From positions 40,760 through 104,759 of the forward strand of contig NZ_NJIC01000017.1 in the NCBI RefSeq assembly GCF_013620825.1: 64,000 nt of DNA, in the 5' to 3' direction. Under the pieces are notes generated by a model. The model did no database searches, was not told the origin of the DNA, and worked only from the letters and a program-made list of their open reading frames with translations. Within the stretch, counting starts at the first letter, position 1; each line of letters opens with the position of its first letter. Source of the stretch: Rhodanobacter sp. PCA2. GTDB lineage: Bacteria > Pseudomonadota > Gammaproteobacteria > Xanthomonadales > Rhodanobacteraceae. A program made the position numbers and the translations under genes. Below, one piece after another: positions 49,658 to 59,224 of the stretch.

Positions 49658-50476
49658 ATGCGCTACGTAGCGCCCGCTCGTGATGTGGTCGATCCGCAGA
49701 TTTTCGGGCGGATGCCATTGGCGGCGTGGCGCGAACATGCCGGGCTGATCGAAGGCCGCGACTGGCCGTCCGTCGAAGCGCTCAACGCGCGTCGTCCCGA
49801 CGGCGTGCGCGAGCGCTTCGCGGCGCAAACCCGCGAACTGCTGGCCGACGGCCTGCACTACGAGCAGCGCATCGCCGAACGCGGCGACATCGCCACGCGC
49901 GAGGACAACTGGCACGACCTGTTCAATGCGCTGGTCTGGTTGCGTCATCCAGGCTTGAAGCGCGCACTCAACGCGCGACAGATGGTCGAGATTGCGCACA
50001 TGGGCCCGAAGCGACGCTCCCGCGCCCAATACGCGCTCACCCATTTCGACGAGGCGGGCGTGGTGGTCGCGCTGCGCGATCCCGCGCTGCTCCGGCTGTG
50101 GGACGCGCATGACTGGCACGGCCTGTTCTGGCGCGAGCGTGCGGCGTGGCTGGACGGTCGCGCCCGGGTGGAGCTGTTCGGCCACGCGCTGCTCGAACAC
50201 GCGTTGACGCCGGGGCAACTGCTGGTGGGCAAGGCGCTGGTGGTGGCCGGCGCGGAGGCCTCCCCGGCGGCAGCCGTGCATGCCTGCACGCAGGCGATCC
50301 GTGCCGGCGCGGTGTTGCGCGATCCGCTGGAACTGCGCCCCCTGCCACTGGCCGGCATCCCCGGCTGGCACCTGGACAACGGGCAGGAGGTGTTCTGCCG
50401 CGAGGCGGCGTGTTTCCGGCCGGCGAGGGCGGGGCGGTGCTACCCTGCAGCCCTTGGCTGCGGGGCGGAAACCTGA
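49658..50476 (+). CDS. DUF3025 domain protein
   Basis: The 272-residue product is cytosolic and rich in Trp, His and Arg; conserved-looking parts are RYEQRI-like HYEQRIAERGDIATREDNWHDLFNALVWLRHPGLKRALNARQM and RRSRAQYALTHFDEAG. I recognise these as DUF3025, a family with no known role. It begins 6 bases after rimO, so it is probably co-transcribed with it. The C-terminal about 20 residues (ARAGRCYPAALGCGAET) may be poorly conserved. Confidence 0.8.
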   Translation: MRYVAPARDVVDPQIFGRMPLAAWREHAGLIEGRDWPSVEALNARRPDGVRERFAAQTRELLADGLHYEQRIAERGDIATREDNWHDLFNALVWLRHPGLKRALNARQMVEIAHMGPKRRSRAQYALTHFDEAGVVVALRDPALLRLWDAHDWHGLFWRERAAWLDGRARVELFGHALLEHALTPGQLLVGKALVVAGAEASPAAAVHACTQAIRAGAVLRDPLELRPLPLAGIPGWHLDNGQEVFCREAACFRPARAGRCYPAALGCGAET

Positions 50477-50517
50477 ACCTCCCTGTCCGGCCCGATGCGA
50501 TGCCCCGGGAGAACCGC

Positions 50518-50892
50518 ATGGATGGCATCTACCAGATCACGCCGTTCCTCCATGTGCCCGACATCGGCGAGGCACTTTCCTTCTATTGCGGCGTTCTCGC
50601 GTTCGAGGTCAGGTACCGCGAGGGCAACTACGCCTGCATCGAGCTGGGCGGCTGTGGGCTGCGCCTGCTCGAGGAACCGGCGCGCAAGCTCAACCCGGAC
50701 GGGATCGCCCGGGTCGCGATCTGCATCGACGTGGCCGACATCGACGCGCTGCATGCGAAGCTTGGCCCCGCCCTCGCCACGCTGCCGCCGGATCGGGTGG
50801 GGCCGCTGAAGGACATGCCGTATCGCCAGCGGGAATTCCAGGTACGCATGCCGGATGGCGACTGGCTCAATTTCACGGCTGCCATGGCCTGA
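50518..50892 (+). CDS. VOC-superfamily (glyoxalase/bleomycin-resistance-like) protein
   Basis: The 124-residue product has one VOC repeat pair: ITPFLHVPDIGEALSFYCGVLAFEVRYREGNYACIELGG and the second half with REFQVRMPDGDWLNFT. The usual metal ligands are not clear, as in binding-type VOC members. GGGAG lies 6 bases before the ATG. The substrate is unknown. It follows DUF3025 after about 40 bases. Confidence 0.8.
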   Translation: MDGIYQITPFLHVPDIGEALSFYCGVLAFEVRYREGNYACIELGGCGLRLLEEPARKLNPDGIARVAICIDVADIDALHAKLGPALATLPPDRVGPLKDMPYRQREFQVRMPDGDWLNFTAAMA

Positions 50893-50964
50893 AATATCCG
50901 GCGGTCGCGGGCCGGGTTGCCCGGCTTGCCAGCTCAATCGTTCGCAAACCGGGGAGTCAACGAA

Positions 50965-51384
50965 ATGAATGCGCCCAGGTGGTTCAAGATCGTCGCCGTG
51001 GTGGCCTTGCTGTGGAATCTGCTGGGCTGCTTCGCGTTTGCCTCGGACCTGCTGCTCACGCCCGAGGATGTGGCGAAGCTCCCGGCCGGGCAGCAGGCGC
51101 TGTACGCCGCACGTGCCGGATGGGCGGTGGCGGCCACCGCCGTCGCCGTGATCGCCGGCGCGCTGGGCTGCCTCGGGCTGCTGCTGGGCAGGAAGTGGGC
51201 GTTTCCCGTGCTGCTGTTGTCGCTGGTCGGCATCCTGGTCCAGGACTACGGATTGTTCGTGCTCGCGGACGGCGCCGCCCTGGCCGGGCCGGTGGCCGTG
51301 GTCATGCAAGGCATCGTGCTGGCGGTGGGCGTGGCGCTGGTGCTGCTGGCCCGCAAGGCGATGGCGCGGGGCTGGCTGGGGTGA
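50965..51384 (+). CDS. Membrane protein of unknown function
   Basis: The 139-residue product has four hydrophobic segments (about residues 7-25, 48-70, 73-92 and 100-130) and a short basic C-terminus, a four-helix inner-membrane protein. Local features are RWFKIVAVVALLWNLLGC at the start and an acidic loop LTPEDVAKLPAGQQALYAAR. I recognise no named family. GGGGAG precedes the ATG at 50965 by 8 bases; an earlier in-frame ATG (50917) would add an unlikely Pro/Ser segment. Confidence 0.75.
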   Translation: MNAPRWFKIVAVVALLWNLLGCFAFASDLLLTPEDVAKLPAGQQALYAARAGWAVAATAVAVIAGALGCLGLLLGRKWAFPVLLLSLVGILVQDYGLFVLADGAALAGPVAVVMQGIVLAVGVALVLLARKAMARGWLG

Positions 51385-51735
51385 CCGTGGCGGCTCCCGA
51401 TGCGTTCGGGCCACCGCCGCGTCGGCGGCTGGCGTGATCCGGGCCTGGACGCCGCACACCCCGATCCGGAGTTGCGGCATGGAAATCCCGGCTATCGTCG
51501 GGAACCTCGTTGCGGAGCATGCCGTCGCGGTGCGCCCCCGAGAGAGCGTGCAGCCGTTATCCGTTCCAGTGGTGGGCCAGGGCCCAGGCGTCAACGGCGG
51601 CGGGCTGCTGATGCTGGAGCCGGGGAGTTTGCGGCCGGAGTTCGACCGGCAGTTGCGTGGCCGTGTCCAGGCCGGCATGGCGCAATCATCCATGGACGCC
51701 GCCCTGGGTCGTGGCGTTGCCGGACGTGCGCTCGC
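51385..51735. other. 351-base intergenic region with no confident gene
   Basis: The stretch lies between a plus-strand membrane gene and minus-strand greB. A 107-residue plus-strand frame (51434-51757) crosses it and ends inside greB, with no Shine-Dalgarno, and an antisense frame is also open. Neither shows family-like sequence. I see no repeat or terminator with a T run. Confidence 0.5.
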
Positions 51736-52248
51736 TTACTGCATGCCGGTTTCGTAGTTGATCTCGACCACCAGGAACCGCGTGCGTCCGCCCGGCAGGT
51801 CCGCCTCGAACTCGTCGTCCAGTCGCTTCTTCAGCACCGCGCGGGCCATGGGCGAGTCGATGCTGATCCAGCCCAGCTTTGCGTCGGTCTCGTCGGGGCC
51901 CACGATGCGGTAGCCGACCTCCTCGCCGCTGGCGACGTTCTCCAGCACGATGCTGGCGCCGAAGAACACCACCTCGCGGTCGGCGGGCAGGCCTTCGGCC
52001 ACCTTGAGTGCAGGGATGCGCTTGCTGAGGTAGCGCACGCGGCGGTCGATCTCGCCGAGCTGTTTCTTGCGGTAGGTGTACTCGGCGTTTTCCGAGCGGT
52101 CGCCTTCGGCCGCGGCGGCGGCCAGCGCCTTCACCACTTCGGGCCGCAGCGTGTGCCACAGATGGTCCAGTTCGGCCTTGAGCTTCTCGAAGCCGGCACG
52201 GGTGATGATCGCCGTGGAGCGGGGCGCGGGCGGACGCCAGCGGCTCAT
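51736..52248 (-). CDS. greB: Transcription elongation factor GreB
   Basis: GreB stimulates RNA polymerase to cleave backtracked RNA. The 170-residue product has the N-terminal coiled coil with the acidic tip [31 protein letters not shown], and a C-terminal FKBP-like domain ([34 protein letters not shown]). DRSENAEY is the Gre tip that reaches the active site. The length and [10 protein letters not shown] favour GreB over GreA. Confidence 0.93.
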   Translation of the reverse strand: MSRWRPPAPRSTAIITRAGFEKLKAELDHLWHTLRPEVVKALAAAAAEGDRSENAEYTYRKKQLGEIDRRVRYLSKRIPALKVAEGLPADREVVFFGASIVLENVASGEEVGYRIVGPDETDAKLGWISIDSPMARAVLKKRLDDEFEADLPGGRTRFLVVEINYETGMQ

Positions 52249-52291
52249 GCGCGCGCCTCGTGGCTCAGCAGAAACCGCATCGCTGGCGTCT

Positions 52292-53539
52292 TCATGCGGC
52301 GCCCGCCAGTTGCCGCTGCAACGTGGCGATGTCGCCGTGCCGCGGGTGGTCGGGCCATGCCGCGGCGAGCCGTTCCAGCAGCACCAGCGCCTCGGCGCGG
52401 CGCTCATGTTGCGCGCCCAGCAGGCGGGCGGCGAGCAGGCCGTAGTGCGGCGCCTGCGGATCGCGCGGCCAGTGCGCGACATAGCCGCGGCCGAGGTGGA
52501 TGGCGAGGCGCGTCATGCCCAGCCGTTCGGCGAGGTCGGCCAGCTCGCCGCAGGTGCGCGGGTCGTCGGGCACGAAGGCGGGATCGATGCCGCAGCATTC
52601 CTGCAGCACGCCCAGCGCGCGGCGTGCTTCGTTCTGCGCGATCAGTGCGGCGATCCAGATCTGCCCGTGCACCAGCAGGTCGTCGCGCAGGCCCTGGCGG
52701 CGCAGCAGTTCACGGTAGAGCTGGTGCACCGGCGCAGGCGCGGCATGCTGGCGCAGGCGGTCGGCCAGCCGGTGCAGGGCGGCGACGGGATCGCTGCCGG
52801 CCAGCGTGCGCGCTTCCTCGACCAGTTGGCAGTCCGCGTCCTGGCCGGACGCCCTGGCGAGCTTCGGCGCCTCGGGCTCCAGCCCCAGCCGCGCGTGGTA
52901 CTGGTGGACCAGCGCGCCCATCAGGTGGAAGGCCAGCACGATGAGCCATGTGTAGGCAAAGGCGAACAGCGGCACGGCGAGGACACGCGGCAGCAGGGTG
53001 GAGGTGAGCGAGGCCAGCACGATCAGCAGGCCCAGCAGCAGGTTGATCGTCACCGGCACCAGGTACACCACGCCGAACCGGTTGATCACGCGCATCCAGT
53101 TCAGCGGATTGAGCGCCAGCAGCAGGTTGCCGTCGAAGGCCAGCGACATGTCCACCGCCGGCAGCACCATCGCGGCCACCACCAGCACGGTCCACAGCGC
53201 GTCCGGAAAGAACGCCACCGCCAGCACGCACAGCGCGACCAGCAGCAGGTGGACGATGGTCAGTCCCCAGCCGCTGGCGCTGTTGCCGTCGCTGCCCACC
53301 TCCGGCGGCAGGGCGTAGCCGTTGGCGGTGTGCAGCAGGCAGTCCGCGGCATAGCGCCAGGTGGCCGCCCATACCAGCAGGTTGGCCAGCATGCCGATGC
53401 CGGGCAGCAGCGCCGCGTAGTGCGCCAGCGCCAACGCGGTGCAGGTGGCCAGCCCGGCACCGCGCAGCGGGTAGCCGAAGCCCGCGAGGAGGCGTTCGCC
53501 GAGCGGCGTATCCGCGGGGACCACCTCGACGCGCGGCAT
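52292..53539 (-). CDS. Membrane protein with helical-repeat C-terminal half
   Basis: The 415-residue protein has six or so hydrophobic segments in the N-terminal 220 residues ([43 protein letters not shown] and others), then a soluble, Ala/Leu-rich helical half (from about 235; [57 protein letters not shown]) that looks like TPR-type repeats. I recognise no named family. It lies 10 bases downstream of the HerA-like ATPase gene, suggesting co-expression, and 43 bases upstream of greB. Confidence 0.75.
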   Translation of the reverse strand: MPRVEVVPADTPLGERLLAGFGYPLRGAGLATCTALALAHYAALLPGIGMLANLLVWAATWRYAADCLLHTANGYALPPEVGSDGNSASGWGLTIVHLLLVALCVLAVAFFPDALWTVLVVAAMVLPAVDMSLAFDGNLLLALNPLNWMRVINRFGVVYLVPVTINLLLGLLIVLASLTSTLLPRVLAVPLFAFAYTWLIVLAFHLMGALVHQYHARLGLEPEAPKLARASGQDADCQLVEEARTLAGSDPVAALHRLADRLRQHAAPAPVHQLYRELLRRQGLRDDLLVHGQIWIAALIAQNEARRALGVLQECCGIDPAFVPDDPRTCGELADLAERLGMTRLAIHLGRGYVAHWPRDPQAPHYGLLAARLLGAQHERRAEALVLLERLAAAWPDHPRHGDIATLQRQLAGAA

Positions 53540-53549
53540 CAGCGTCGTC

Positions 53550-55052
53550 TCAACGCTTGCCGCCGAAGATGCCGCCCAGCACGCCGCGCAGGATCTGCCG
53601 CCCGAGCTGGTTGCCCATCGTGCGCACCACCTGCTTGCCCATGGTTTCGATCATGCCCTGGCGGCGCTTGGTGCCGAACAGTGCATCGTGCACGGCGCCG
53701 CCCCAGGCCGAGCCGCCTTCGCCGTCCTTGGCGGGCGCACCGGCGGCCACGGCGGTGGCATCGGCGGCCTTGTCGTCCGCGCGCCTGGCGAGGATCTCGG
53801 CGGCGGATTCGCGGTTGACCGACGTGTCGTACTTGCCGCCCACCGGCGAGCGCTGGCGCACCGTGTTGCGTTCGTCCGCACCGATCGCGCCGATGCGGCA
53901 GCACGGCGTGGTCACCAGCACCTGTTCCACCGGCGACGGCACGCCGCCGTCGCGCAGGGTGGAAGCCAGCGCCTCGCCCACGCCGAGCTGGCCGATCGCC
54001 GCGGTGACATCGAGCTTCGGGTTCGGCGCGAAGGTTTCGGCGGCGGCTTTCACCGCCTTCTGGTCGCGCGGCGTGAACGCGCGCAGCGCGTGCTGCACGC
54101 GGTTGCCGAGCTGGCCGAGGATGTTGGCGGGCACGTCGTCGGGATTCTGCGAGCAGAAATACACGCCCACGCCCTTGGAGCGGATCAGCCGCACCACCTG
54201 CTCCACGCGCTGCAGCAGGGCGGGCGGCGCGTCGTCGAACAGCAGGTGCGCCTCGTCGAAGAAGAACACCAGCTTCGGCTGTTCGAGGTCGCCCACTTCC
54301 GGCAACTGCTCGAACAGCTCGGACAGCAGCCACAGCAGGAAGGTGGAATACAGCCGCGGCTTCAGGATCAGCTGGTCGGCGGCGAGCACGTTGATCACGC
54401 CGCGGCCGCTCATGTCCTGGCGCATCAGGTCGGCGAGTTCCAGCGCGGGCTCGCCGAAGAACTGCGCGCCGCCGTCCTGTTCCAGCTGCAGCAGGGCGCG
54501 CTGCACGGCGGCGAGGCTGGTCTTGGCGATCAGGCCGTAGTGCGCGGAGATGTCCTTGCTGTTGTCGGCGGCGAAGGCGAGCAGGGCGCGCAGGTCGTCC
54601 AGGTCCAGCAACAGCCAGCCGTTGTCGTCGGCCAGCTTGAACACGATCTCCAGCACGCCCTGCTGGGTGTCGTTGAGTTCCAGCACGCGGCCGAGCAGGG
54701 CGGGACCCATCTCGCTCACGGTGGCGCGCACCGGGTGGCCGAGCTTGCCGTAGAGGTCCCAGAAGATCACCGGGTTGGCCTGCGGCTTCCAGTCGGCAAG
54801 CCCGAGCCTGGCGAGGCGCGCCTTGAGCTTGTCGCCCGGCTCGCCAGCGGCCAAGGCCAGCCCGGCGAGGTCGCCCTTGGCGTCGGCGAGGAAGCAGGGC
54901 ACGCCCAGCTTGGAGAAGCCTTCGGCCAGCACCATCAGCGATACCGATTTGCCGGTGCCGGTGGCGCCGGCGATCATGCCGTGCCGGTTGCCGTAGCGCG
55001 GCTCCAGGCTGACGTCGATGTGTTCGTTGCGGCCGATCAGGATGTCGGTCAT
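53550..55052 (-). CDS. HerA-like ATPase, DUF853 (YjgR) family
   Basis: The 500-residue product has Walker A GATGTGKS near residue 29, Walker B LVFFFDEAHLLFDD, DAKGDLAGLA and an Arg-rich C-terminus; FFCSQNPDDVP-like YFCSQNPDDVPANILGQLGNR is the DUF853 signature. The family is related to HerA/VirB4 translocases but its role is unknown. The C-terminal end (GRQILRGVLGGIFGGKR) is basic and glycine-rich. It is divergent from the MltD-type gene. Confidence 0.88.
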   Translation of the reverse strand: MTDILIGRNEHIDVSLEPRYGNRHGMIAGATGTGKSVSLMVLAEGFSKLGVPCFLADAKGDLAGLALAAGEPGDKLKARLARLGLADWKPQANPVIFWDLYGKLGHPVRATVSEMGPALLGRVLELNDTQQGVLEIVFKLADDNGWLLLDLDDLRALLAFAADNSKDISAHYGLIAKTSLAAVQRALLQLEQDGGAQFFGEPALELADLMRQDMSGRGVINVLAADQLILKPRLYSTFLLWLLSELFEQLPEVGDLEQPKLVFFFDEAHLLFDDAPPALLQRVEQVVRLIRSKGVGVYFCSQNPDDVPANILGQLGNRVQHALRAFTPRDQKAVKAAAETFAPNPKLDVTAAIGQLGVGEALASTLRDGGVPSPVEQVLVTTPCCRIGAIGADERNTVRQRSPVGGKYDTSVNRESAAEILARRADDKAADATAVAAGAPAKDGEGGSAWGGAVHDALFGTKRRQGMIETMGKQVVRTMGNQLGRQILRGVLGGIFGGKR

Positions 55053-55169
55053 GGGAATCCTTCCGTTGCGAATCCGGCCGATTGTAGCCAGAGCCCGTAG
55101 GGTGAAGGTTCATTGAGTCCGCCGGTGCCGCAGGCTATGGTGTCCGCTTTCCATCGGATGGTTTTTTTC

Positions 55170-56642
55170 ATGCGGCCTGCTCGTGTTGTTCGATCCCTGT
55201 GCCTGCCGCCGCTGGCGGCGGTCTTCGGCCTGCTCGCCGCCTGCTCCAGCACGGGAGGCGCCAGGCCGACGGCGCCGGTGGCTGCGCTGTACAACCAGCT
55301 CGACCAGGCCACGAAGGGTTACGACACCGCCTTGCAGCAGGTTCGCGCCGGCAACGACGCCGCCGGCAGGAAGACGCTGGACCAGGCGCTCGACACGCTG
55401 AAGAACGCGTCCGTCCGCTGCGGCGGCACGGCCGGCTGCGATCCGCAGCGTTTCCTGTCGGCCTACGACCGCATGCTGCGCCTCAAGGACGGCAGCGCCA
55501 TCGGCGACGAAAGCATGGACGACGAGCCGCAGACCGGCATGGCGCTGGACCAGCGCGGCGTCGCCGCACTGCCCGAGGCGCAGCGCAGCGTGACCCTGCT
55601 GCACGGCCAGAAGCTTTCCGAGCTGATCGCGATGAACGGCGCGGTGAAGGCCGCGCTGCAGATGTGGCTGACCCAGTGGCGGCCGAACCTGATCGACGCC
55701 TGGATCAACTACCAGTACCTGCGTCACGAGATGTGGCCGGCGTACAAGCGCGCCGACCTGCCGGAGGCGCTGCTGTTCGGCATCATGGCCCAGGAGTCCG
55801 GCGGCAAGGTGCATGCGGTGTCGCGTTCCGGCGCGGCCGGCCCGCTGCAGTTCATGTATGCCACCGGCATGCGCTTCGGCCTGGTCAGCGACAACGGCTT
55901 CGACCTGCGCTTCGACCCGGCCGACTCCGCCCGCGCGAACGCGGAGTACATCAACGAGCAGCTCCAGGCGTTCAACGACAACCTGGAGCTGACGCTCGCG
56001 GCCTACAACGGCGGCGAGGGACGCATGCGCCGGCTGGTGGGTCCGGACACCTCGGTGAGCTTCTACGACCCGCGCATCTACGGCCAGCTCTCGCAGCAGA
56101 CCCGCGACTACGTGCCGGCGGTACTGGCGGCGGCGTGGCTGTTCCTGCACCCGGACAGCTACAACCTGCGCTTCCCCCGCATCGACGGCGCCGCGGGCAG
56201 CGTCACGCTGAAGCGGCCGGCCTCGATCAGCGAACTCACCGTCTGCCTGGGCTCGGCCGGCGGCATGGAGGAAGGCTGGTTCCGCACCTTGCGCAACCTC
56301 AATCCGCGGCTGGACCCGCAGCAGGAGCAGCCCGCCGGCACGGTGGTGCAACTGCCCAGACTGCTGGAGAAAACCTACGCCGCGCGCTGCGTGGACGGCC
56401 CCTGGCCCATCCTCGCCGCCGACCTGCATGCCGCGGTCGCGCCGGTGGTGGCCGCGCCGCCGCCTCCGCCGCCGCCGAAGCCGGCCGGCACGCGTCGCTA
56501 CAAGGTGCGCCGCGGCGACACCCTGGTCAGCATCGTGCGCAATCTGCGCTGCTCCAGCGTGCAGGAGGTGGCGGAGATGAACCACCTGCGGCACCACCAC
56601 ATCGCGGTGGGGCAGACGATCAAGCTGCCGGAGTGCCGCTGA
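55170..56642 (+). CDS. MltD-type membrane-bound lytic transglycosylase with LysM domain
   Basis: The 490-residue lipoprotein (lipobox LLAAC) cleaves peptidoglycan glycan strands non-hydrolytically. The SLT domain holds the catalytic Glu in IMAQESGGKVHAVSRSGAAGPLQFM and AYNGGEGRMRRL. After a Pro-rich linker (APPPPPPPKPAG), a C-terminal LysM-like domain reads KVRRGDTLVSIVRNL with VGQTIKLP. The start at 55170 gives a clean lipoprotein signal; the open frame upstream to 55113 does not. Confidence 0.9.
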   Translation: MRPARVVRSLCLPPLAAVFGLLAACSSTGGARPTAPVAALYNQLDQATKGYDTALQQVRAGNDAAGRKTLDQALDTLKNASVRCGGTAGCDPQRFLSAYDRMLRLKDGSAIGDESMDDEPQTGMALDQRGVAALPEAQRSVTLLHGQKLSELIAMNGAVKAALQMWLTQWRPNLIDAWINYQYLRHEMWPAYKRADLPEALLFGIMAQESGGKVHAVSRSGAAGPLQFMYATGMRFGLVSDNGFDLRFDPADSARANAEYINEQLQAFNDNLELTLAAYNGGEGRMRRLVGPDTSVSFYDPRIYGQLSQQTRDYVPAVLAAAWLFLHPDSYNLRFPRIDGAAGSVTLKRPASISELTVCLGSAGGMEEGWFRTLRNLNPRLDPQQEQPAGTVVQLPRLLEKTYAARCVDGPWPILAADLHAAVAPVVAAPPPPPPPKPAGTRRYKVRRGDTLVSIVRNLRCSSVQEVAEMNHLRHHHIAVGQTIKLPECR

Positions 56643-56648
56643 GCCCGT

Positions 56649-57104
56649 TCAGGCGGTGACGCCGGTGCGCGCCCAGTCCCCGGTTTCGGACGTCCCGGCG
56701 GCCTGCGCGGCCGGGCGGTGCAGGCGCTTCAGCTCGTTCAGCAACCGCAACACCGCCAGGTGCTGCAACTGCAGACGGTCCTGCGGCGAGTGCTTGGTCT
56801 CGTGGTAGGCCACCGCCAGCCACAGCGCGATGCCGCGCAGCGCCACCTCGGGGTTGTCCGACCGCGCCCGCTCGTAGCCGGTGCCGGTGCCATGTCCCCA
56901 CGGCTGGTAGCGCGCTTCCGGCGGCGTGCCGTACAGGTGCGGGAATTCGCTGCGCGAAGCCTGGCCGATCTCGCGCAGGGTCAGCACGCTGAGCTGGGCG
57001 CGGCTGCGCTGGGGCAGGGCGCGCACGCAGCGTTCGATCTCGCGCAACTGGCGAGTGAGCTGGTGGGCACGGAGGAAGGCGATGGCCGGGCTGATCAGCT
57101 GCAT
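56649..57104 (-). CDS. Hypothetical protein, cytosolic
   Basis: The 151-residue product is helical and Arg/Leu-rich (FLRAHQLTRQLREIERCVRALPQRSRAQLSVLTLREIGQ), with no membrane segment or signal peptide. The central part (GTPPEARYQPWGHGTGTGYERARSDN) is loop-like, and the C-terminal half has AVLRLLNELKRLHRP. I recognise no family. The start at 57104 is set by GAGGA upstream. It is convergent with the MltD-type gene, 6 bases apart. Confidence 0.65.
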   Translation of the reverse strand: MQLISPAIAFLRAHQLTRQLREIERCVRALPQRSRAQLSVLTLREIGQASRSEFPHLYGTPPEARYQPWGHGTGTGYERARSDNPEVALRGIALWLAVAYHETKHSPQDRLQLQHLAVLRLLNELKRLHRPAAQAAGTSETGDWARTGVTA

Positions 57105-57206
57105 GGAATCCTCGTCCGCGGGCACCGCGACCGGTGCGTACCGGCCGCAGGATAGTGGGCGTGGTGCGCGCGAGGCGCCCAGCGCGTCACAAAATGACGT
57201 GTTGCG

Positions 57207-58049
57207 TCAGTCCGGCCGGCGACCCAGCCGCTGGCCCACCCGCACCGGCTGCTGCGGCTGCAGCGCGTCCAGTTCGGCCATGCCTTCAGGCAGCAGCACG
57301 ATCACGGTGGAGCCCATGTTGAAGCGCGCCATCTCGGCGAAGCGCTCCAGCGCGACATGCTGCCCCGCGAACGACTTGCGCCGGATCGAGGACGCATACG
57401 GCGGGATCACCAGGCCGTCCCACACGGTGGCCACCGAGGACACCAGGATCGCGCCCACCATCACCACCACGAACGGGCCGTGCTCGCCCTCGAAGTGGCA
57501 GACCAGCCGCTCGTTGCGCGCGAACAGCCGCGGGATCGCCTCCACCGCGAACGGCGCCACGCTGAAGATGCGTCCCGGCACGTGCACGGTTTCCTTCAGC
57601 GTGCCGGCCAGCGGCATGTGCACGCGGTGGTAGTCGCGCGGCGACAGGTACACGGTGACGAAACGGCCGTTGCGGTAGGGCGCGGCGGCGGCCTCGTCGC
57701 CCAGCAGTTCGGCCGCGGTGTAGCTCTGCCCCTTGGCCTGGAAGATGCGCCCGTCCTCGATCGTGCCAGCCTGGCTGATGCGGCCGTCGGCGGGCGAGAG
57801 CAGGGCGGCCGGGTCGGCGTCGGCCGCGCGCGCGCCTGGCTTCAGCTTGCGGGTGAAGAAGGCATTGAAGTGCTGGTAGGCCAGTGGATCGGGCTGCGCC
57901 GCCTCGGCCATGTCCACGTGGTAATTGCGCACGATGGTGGAGATCAGCCAGTTCTTCCATGGCGCGAAGGTCCAGCGCGTACCCCGGTAGACCAGGCGCG
58001 ACAGGAAGCGGTGCGGAAGGGCGTACTGCAGGAAAACCTTGAAAGTCAT
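57207..58049 (-). CDS. psd: Phosphatidylserine decarboxylase proenzyme
   Basis: Psd converts phosphatidylserine to phosphatidylethanolamine at the inner membrane. The 280-residue proenzyme has [63 protein letters not shown] and the self-cleavage site GST in [10 protein letters not shown], where Ser becomes the pyruvoyl group. The C-terminal alpha chain is therefore about 35 residues. It is divergent from prmB across a palindromic repeat. Confidence 0.95.
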   Translation of the reverse strand: MTFKVFLQYALPHRFLSRLVYRGTRWTFAPWKNWLISTIVRNYHVDMAEAAQPDPLAYQHFNAFFTRKLKPGARAADADPAALLSPADGRISQAGTIEDGRIFQAKGQSYTAAELLGDEAAAAPYRNGRFVTVYLSPRDYHRVHMPLAGTLKETVHVPGRIFSVAPFAVEAIPRLFARNERLVCHFEGEHGPFVVVMVGAILVSSVATVWDGLVIPPYASSIRRKSFAGQHVALERFAEMARFNMGSTVIVLLPEGMAELDALQPQQPVRVGQRLGRRPD

Positions 58050-58129
58050 CCGGCCAGTATACGGGGGCGCCGGGGCGATTCGCCCCGTTTCCTGCGCCAT
58101 CCACGAGCGCGGCAGGGCCGCCCCATGCC

Positions 58130-58226
58130 CCGTTCGCCCTGAGCGTAGACACGCTGTGCCGAAGTCGAAGGGCGCTCCGTTCAAGGCGCCCCTTCGACTT
58201 CGCTTCGCTACGCTCAGGGCGAACGG
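58130..58226. repeat. 97-bp palindromic repeat between psd and prmB
   Basis: A perfect 19-bp terminal inverted repeat (CCGTTCGCCCTGAGCGTAG / CTACGCTCAGGGCGAACGG) encloses an inner inverted pair (GAAGTCGAAGGGC / GCCCCTTCGACTTC). The element can extrude a long cruciform or form a strong RNA hairpin. It is a fuller copy of the element at 48138-48236 and sits at a divergent promoter region. Confidence 0.85.
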
Positions 58227-58262
58227 AGCATTCGCTGCGTATGGCCCAAACGGCGCCGGGCT

Positions 58263-58268
58263 TATAAT
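58263..58268 (+). promoter_or_regulatory. -10 box of the prmB transcript
   Basis: TATAAT lies 32 bases before the prmB GTG, a perfect -10 match, 36 bases after the palindromic repeat. Confidence 0.65.
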
Positions 58269-58299
58269 CGCCGGCCGACCTGCCGCCTCCCGGATCGCC

Positions 58300-59220
58300 G
58301 TGACCGCCGAACTCGCCACCATCATCGACTTCATCCGTTACGGCGCCAGCCGCTTCTCGGCGGCCGGGCTGACCTTCGGCCACAGCCACGACAACCCCAT
58401 CGACGAGGCCACCCACCTGGTGCTGGCCAGCCTGCACCTGCCGCCGGACATTCCGCCGGCCTACGGCGCGGGCCGGCTCACCGCGAAGGAGCGCGCGAAC
58501 GTGCTGGCGCTGATCGAGCGCCGCGTCGGCGAACGCCTGCCGGTGGCCTACCTGGTCGGCGAAACCTGGTTCGCGGGCCTGAAGTTCAAGAGCGACCGCC
58601 GCGCCCTGGTGCCGCGCTCGCCGATCGCCGAGCTGATCGAGTCGGGCTTCGCGCCGTGGCTGGACGAGCGCCATGTCGAACGCGCGTTGGACCTGTGCAC
58701 CGGCTCCGGCTGCATCGGCATCGCGATGGCCGAGTACAACCCGGACTGGCGCGTGGACATCGTCGACATCAGCGACGAAGCACTGGCGCTGGCGCGCGAG
58801 AACATCGTGTTCCAGCACGTCGAGTCGCGCGTCGAGGCCGTGAAATCCGACCTGTTCGAAGGCGTGCGCGGCCGCCGCTACGACCTGATCGTCTCCAACC
58901 CGCCCTACGTCACCGAGGACGAATACGCCGAACTGCCCGGCGAATACGCGCACGAGCCCAAGCTCGGCCTCACCTCGGGCGAGGACGGCCTGGACATCTG
59001 CCTGCGCATCCTCGACGAGGCCGCCGACCTGCTGAGCGACGACGGCCTGCTGATCGTCGAAGTGGGCGAGAGCGAGCACGCCCTGGCCGCGTTGCTGCCC
59101 GAAGTGCCCTTCGTGTGGATCGAGTTCAAGGTGGGCCAGATGGGCGTGTTCGCGCTGGAACGGCGCGACCTGGTCGAGCACAAGGCGGCGATCCATGCTG
59201 CCGCTGCCGCGCGACGCTGA
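58300..59220 (+). CDS. prmB: 50S ribosomal protein L3 glutamine methyltransferase
   Basis: PrmB methylates a Gln of ribosomal protein L3 with SAM. The 306-residue product has an N-terminal helical domain and a Rossmann methyltransferase with [16 protein letters not shown] (motif I) and the catalytic NPPY in [14 protein letters not shown]. The start is GTG at 58300 ([15 protein letters not shown]), set by the -10 box; the frame upstream runs through the palindromic repeat. PrmB is favoured over PrmC by [10 protein letters not shown] and the [10 protein letters not shown] context. Confidence 0.93.
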   Translation: MTAELATIIDFIRYGASRFSAAGLTFGHSHDNPIDEATHLVLASLHLPPDIPPAYGAGRLTAKERANVLALIERRVGERLPVAYLVGETWFAGLKFKSDRRALVPRSPIAELIESGFAPWLDERHVERALDLCTGSGCIGIAMAEYNPDWRVDIVDISDEALALARENIVFQHVESRVEAVKSDLFEGVRGRRYDLIVSNPPYVTEDEYAELPGEYAHEPKLGLTSGEDGLDICLRILDEAADLLSDDGLLIVEVGESEHALAALLPEVPFVWIEFKVGQMGVFALERRDLVEHKAAIHAAAAARR

Positions 59221-59224
59221 GCCG

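Noticed and set aside
46985..50371. 1128-residue minus-strand open frame across HIT and opposite rimO
   Set aside because: Only the last 138 residues (HIT) are real; the rest is antisense of rimO and DUF3025 plus other-frame reading of the DLH gene.
51434..51757. 107-residue plus-strand open frame before greB
   Set aside because: No ribosome-binding site, overlaps the greB 3' end, and no recognisable sequence family.
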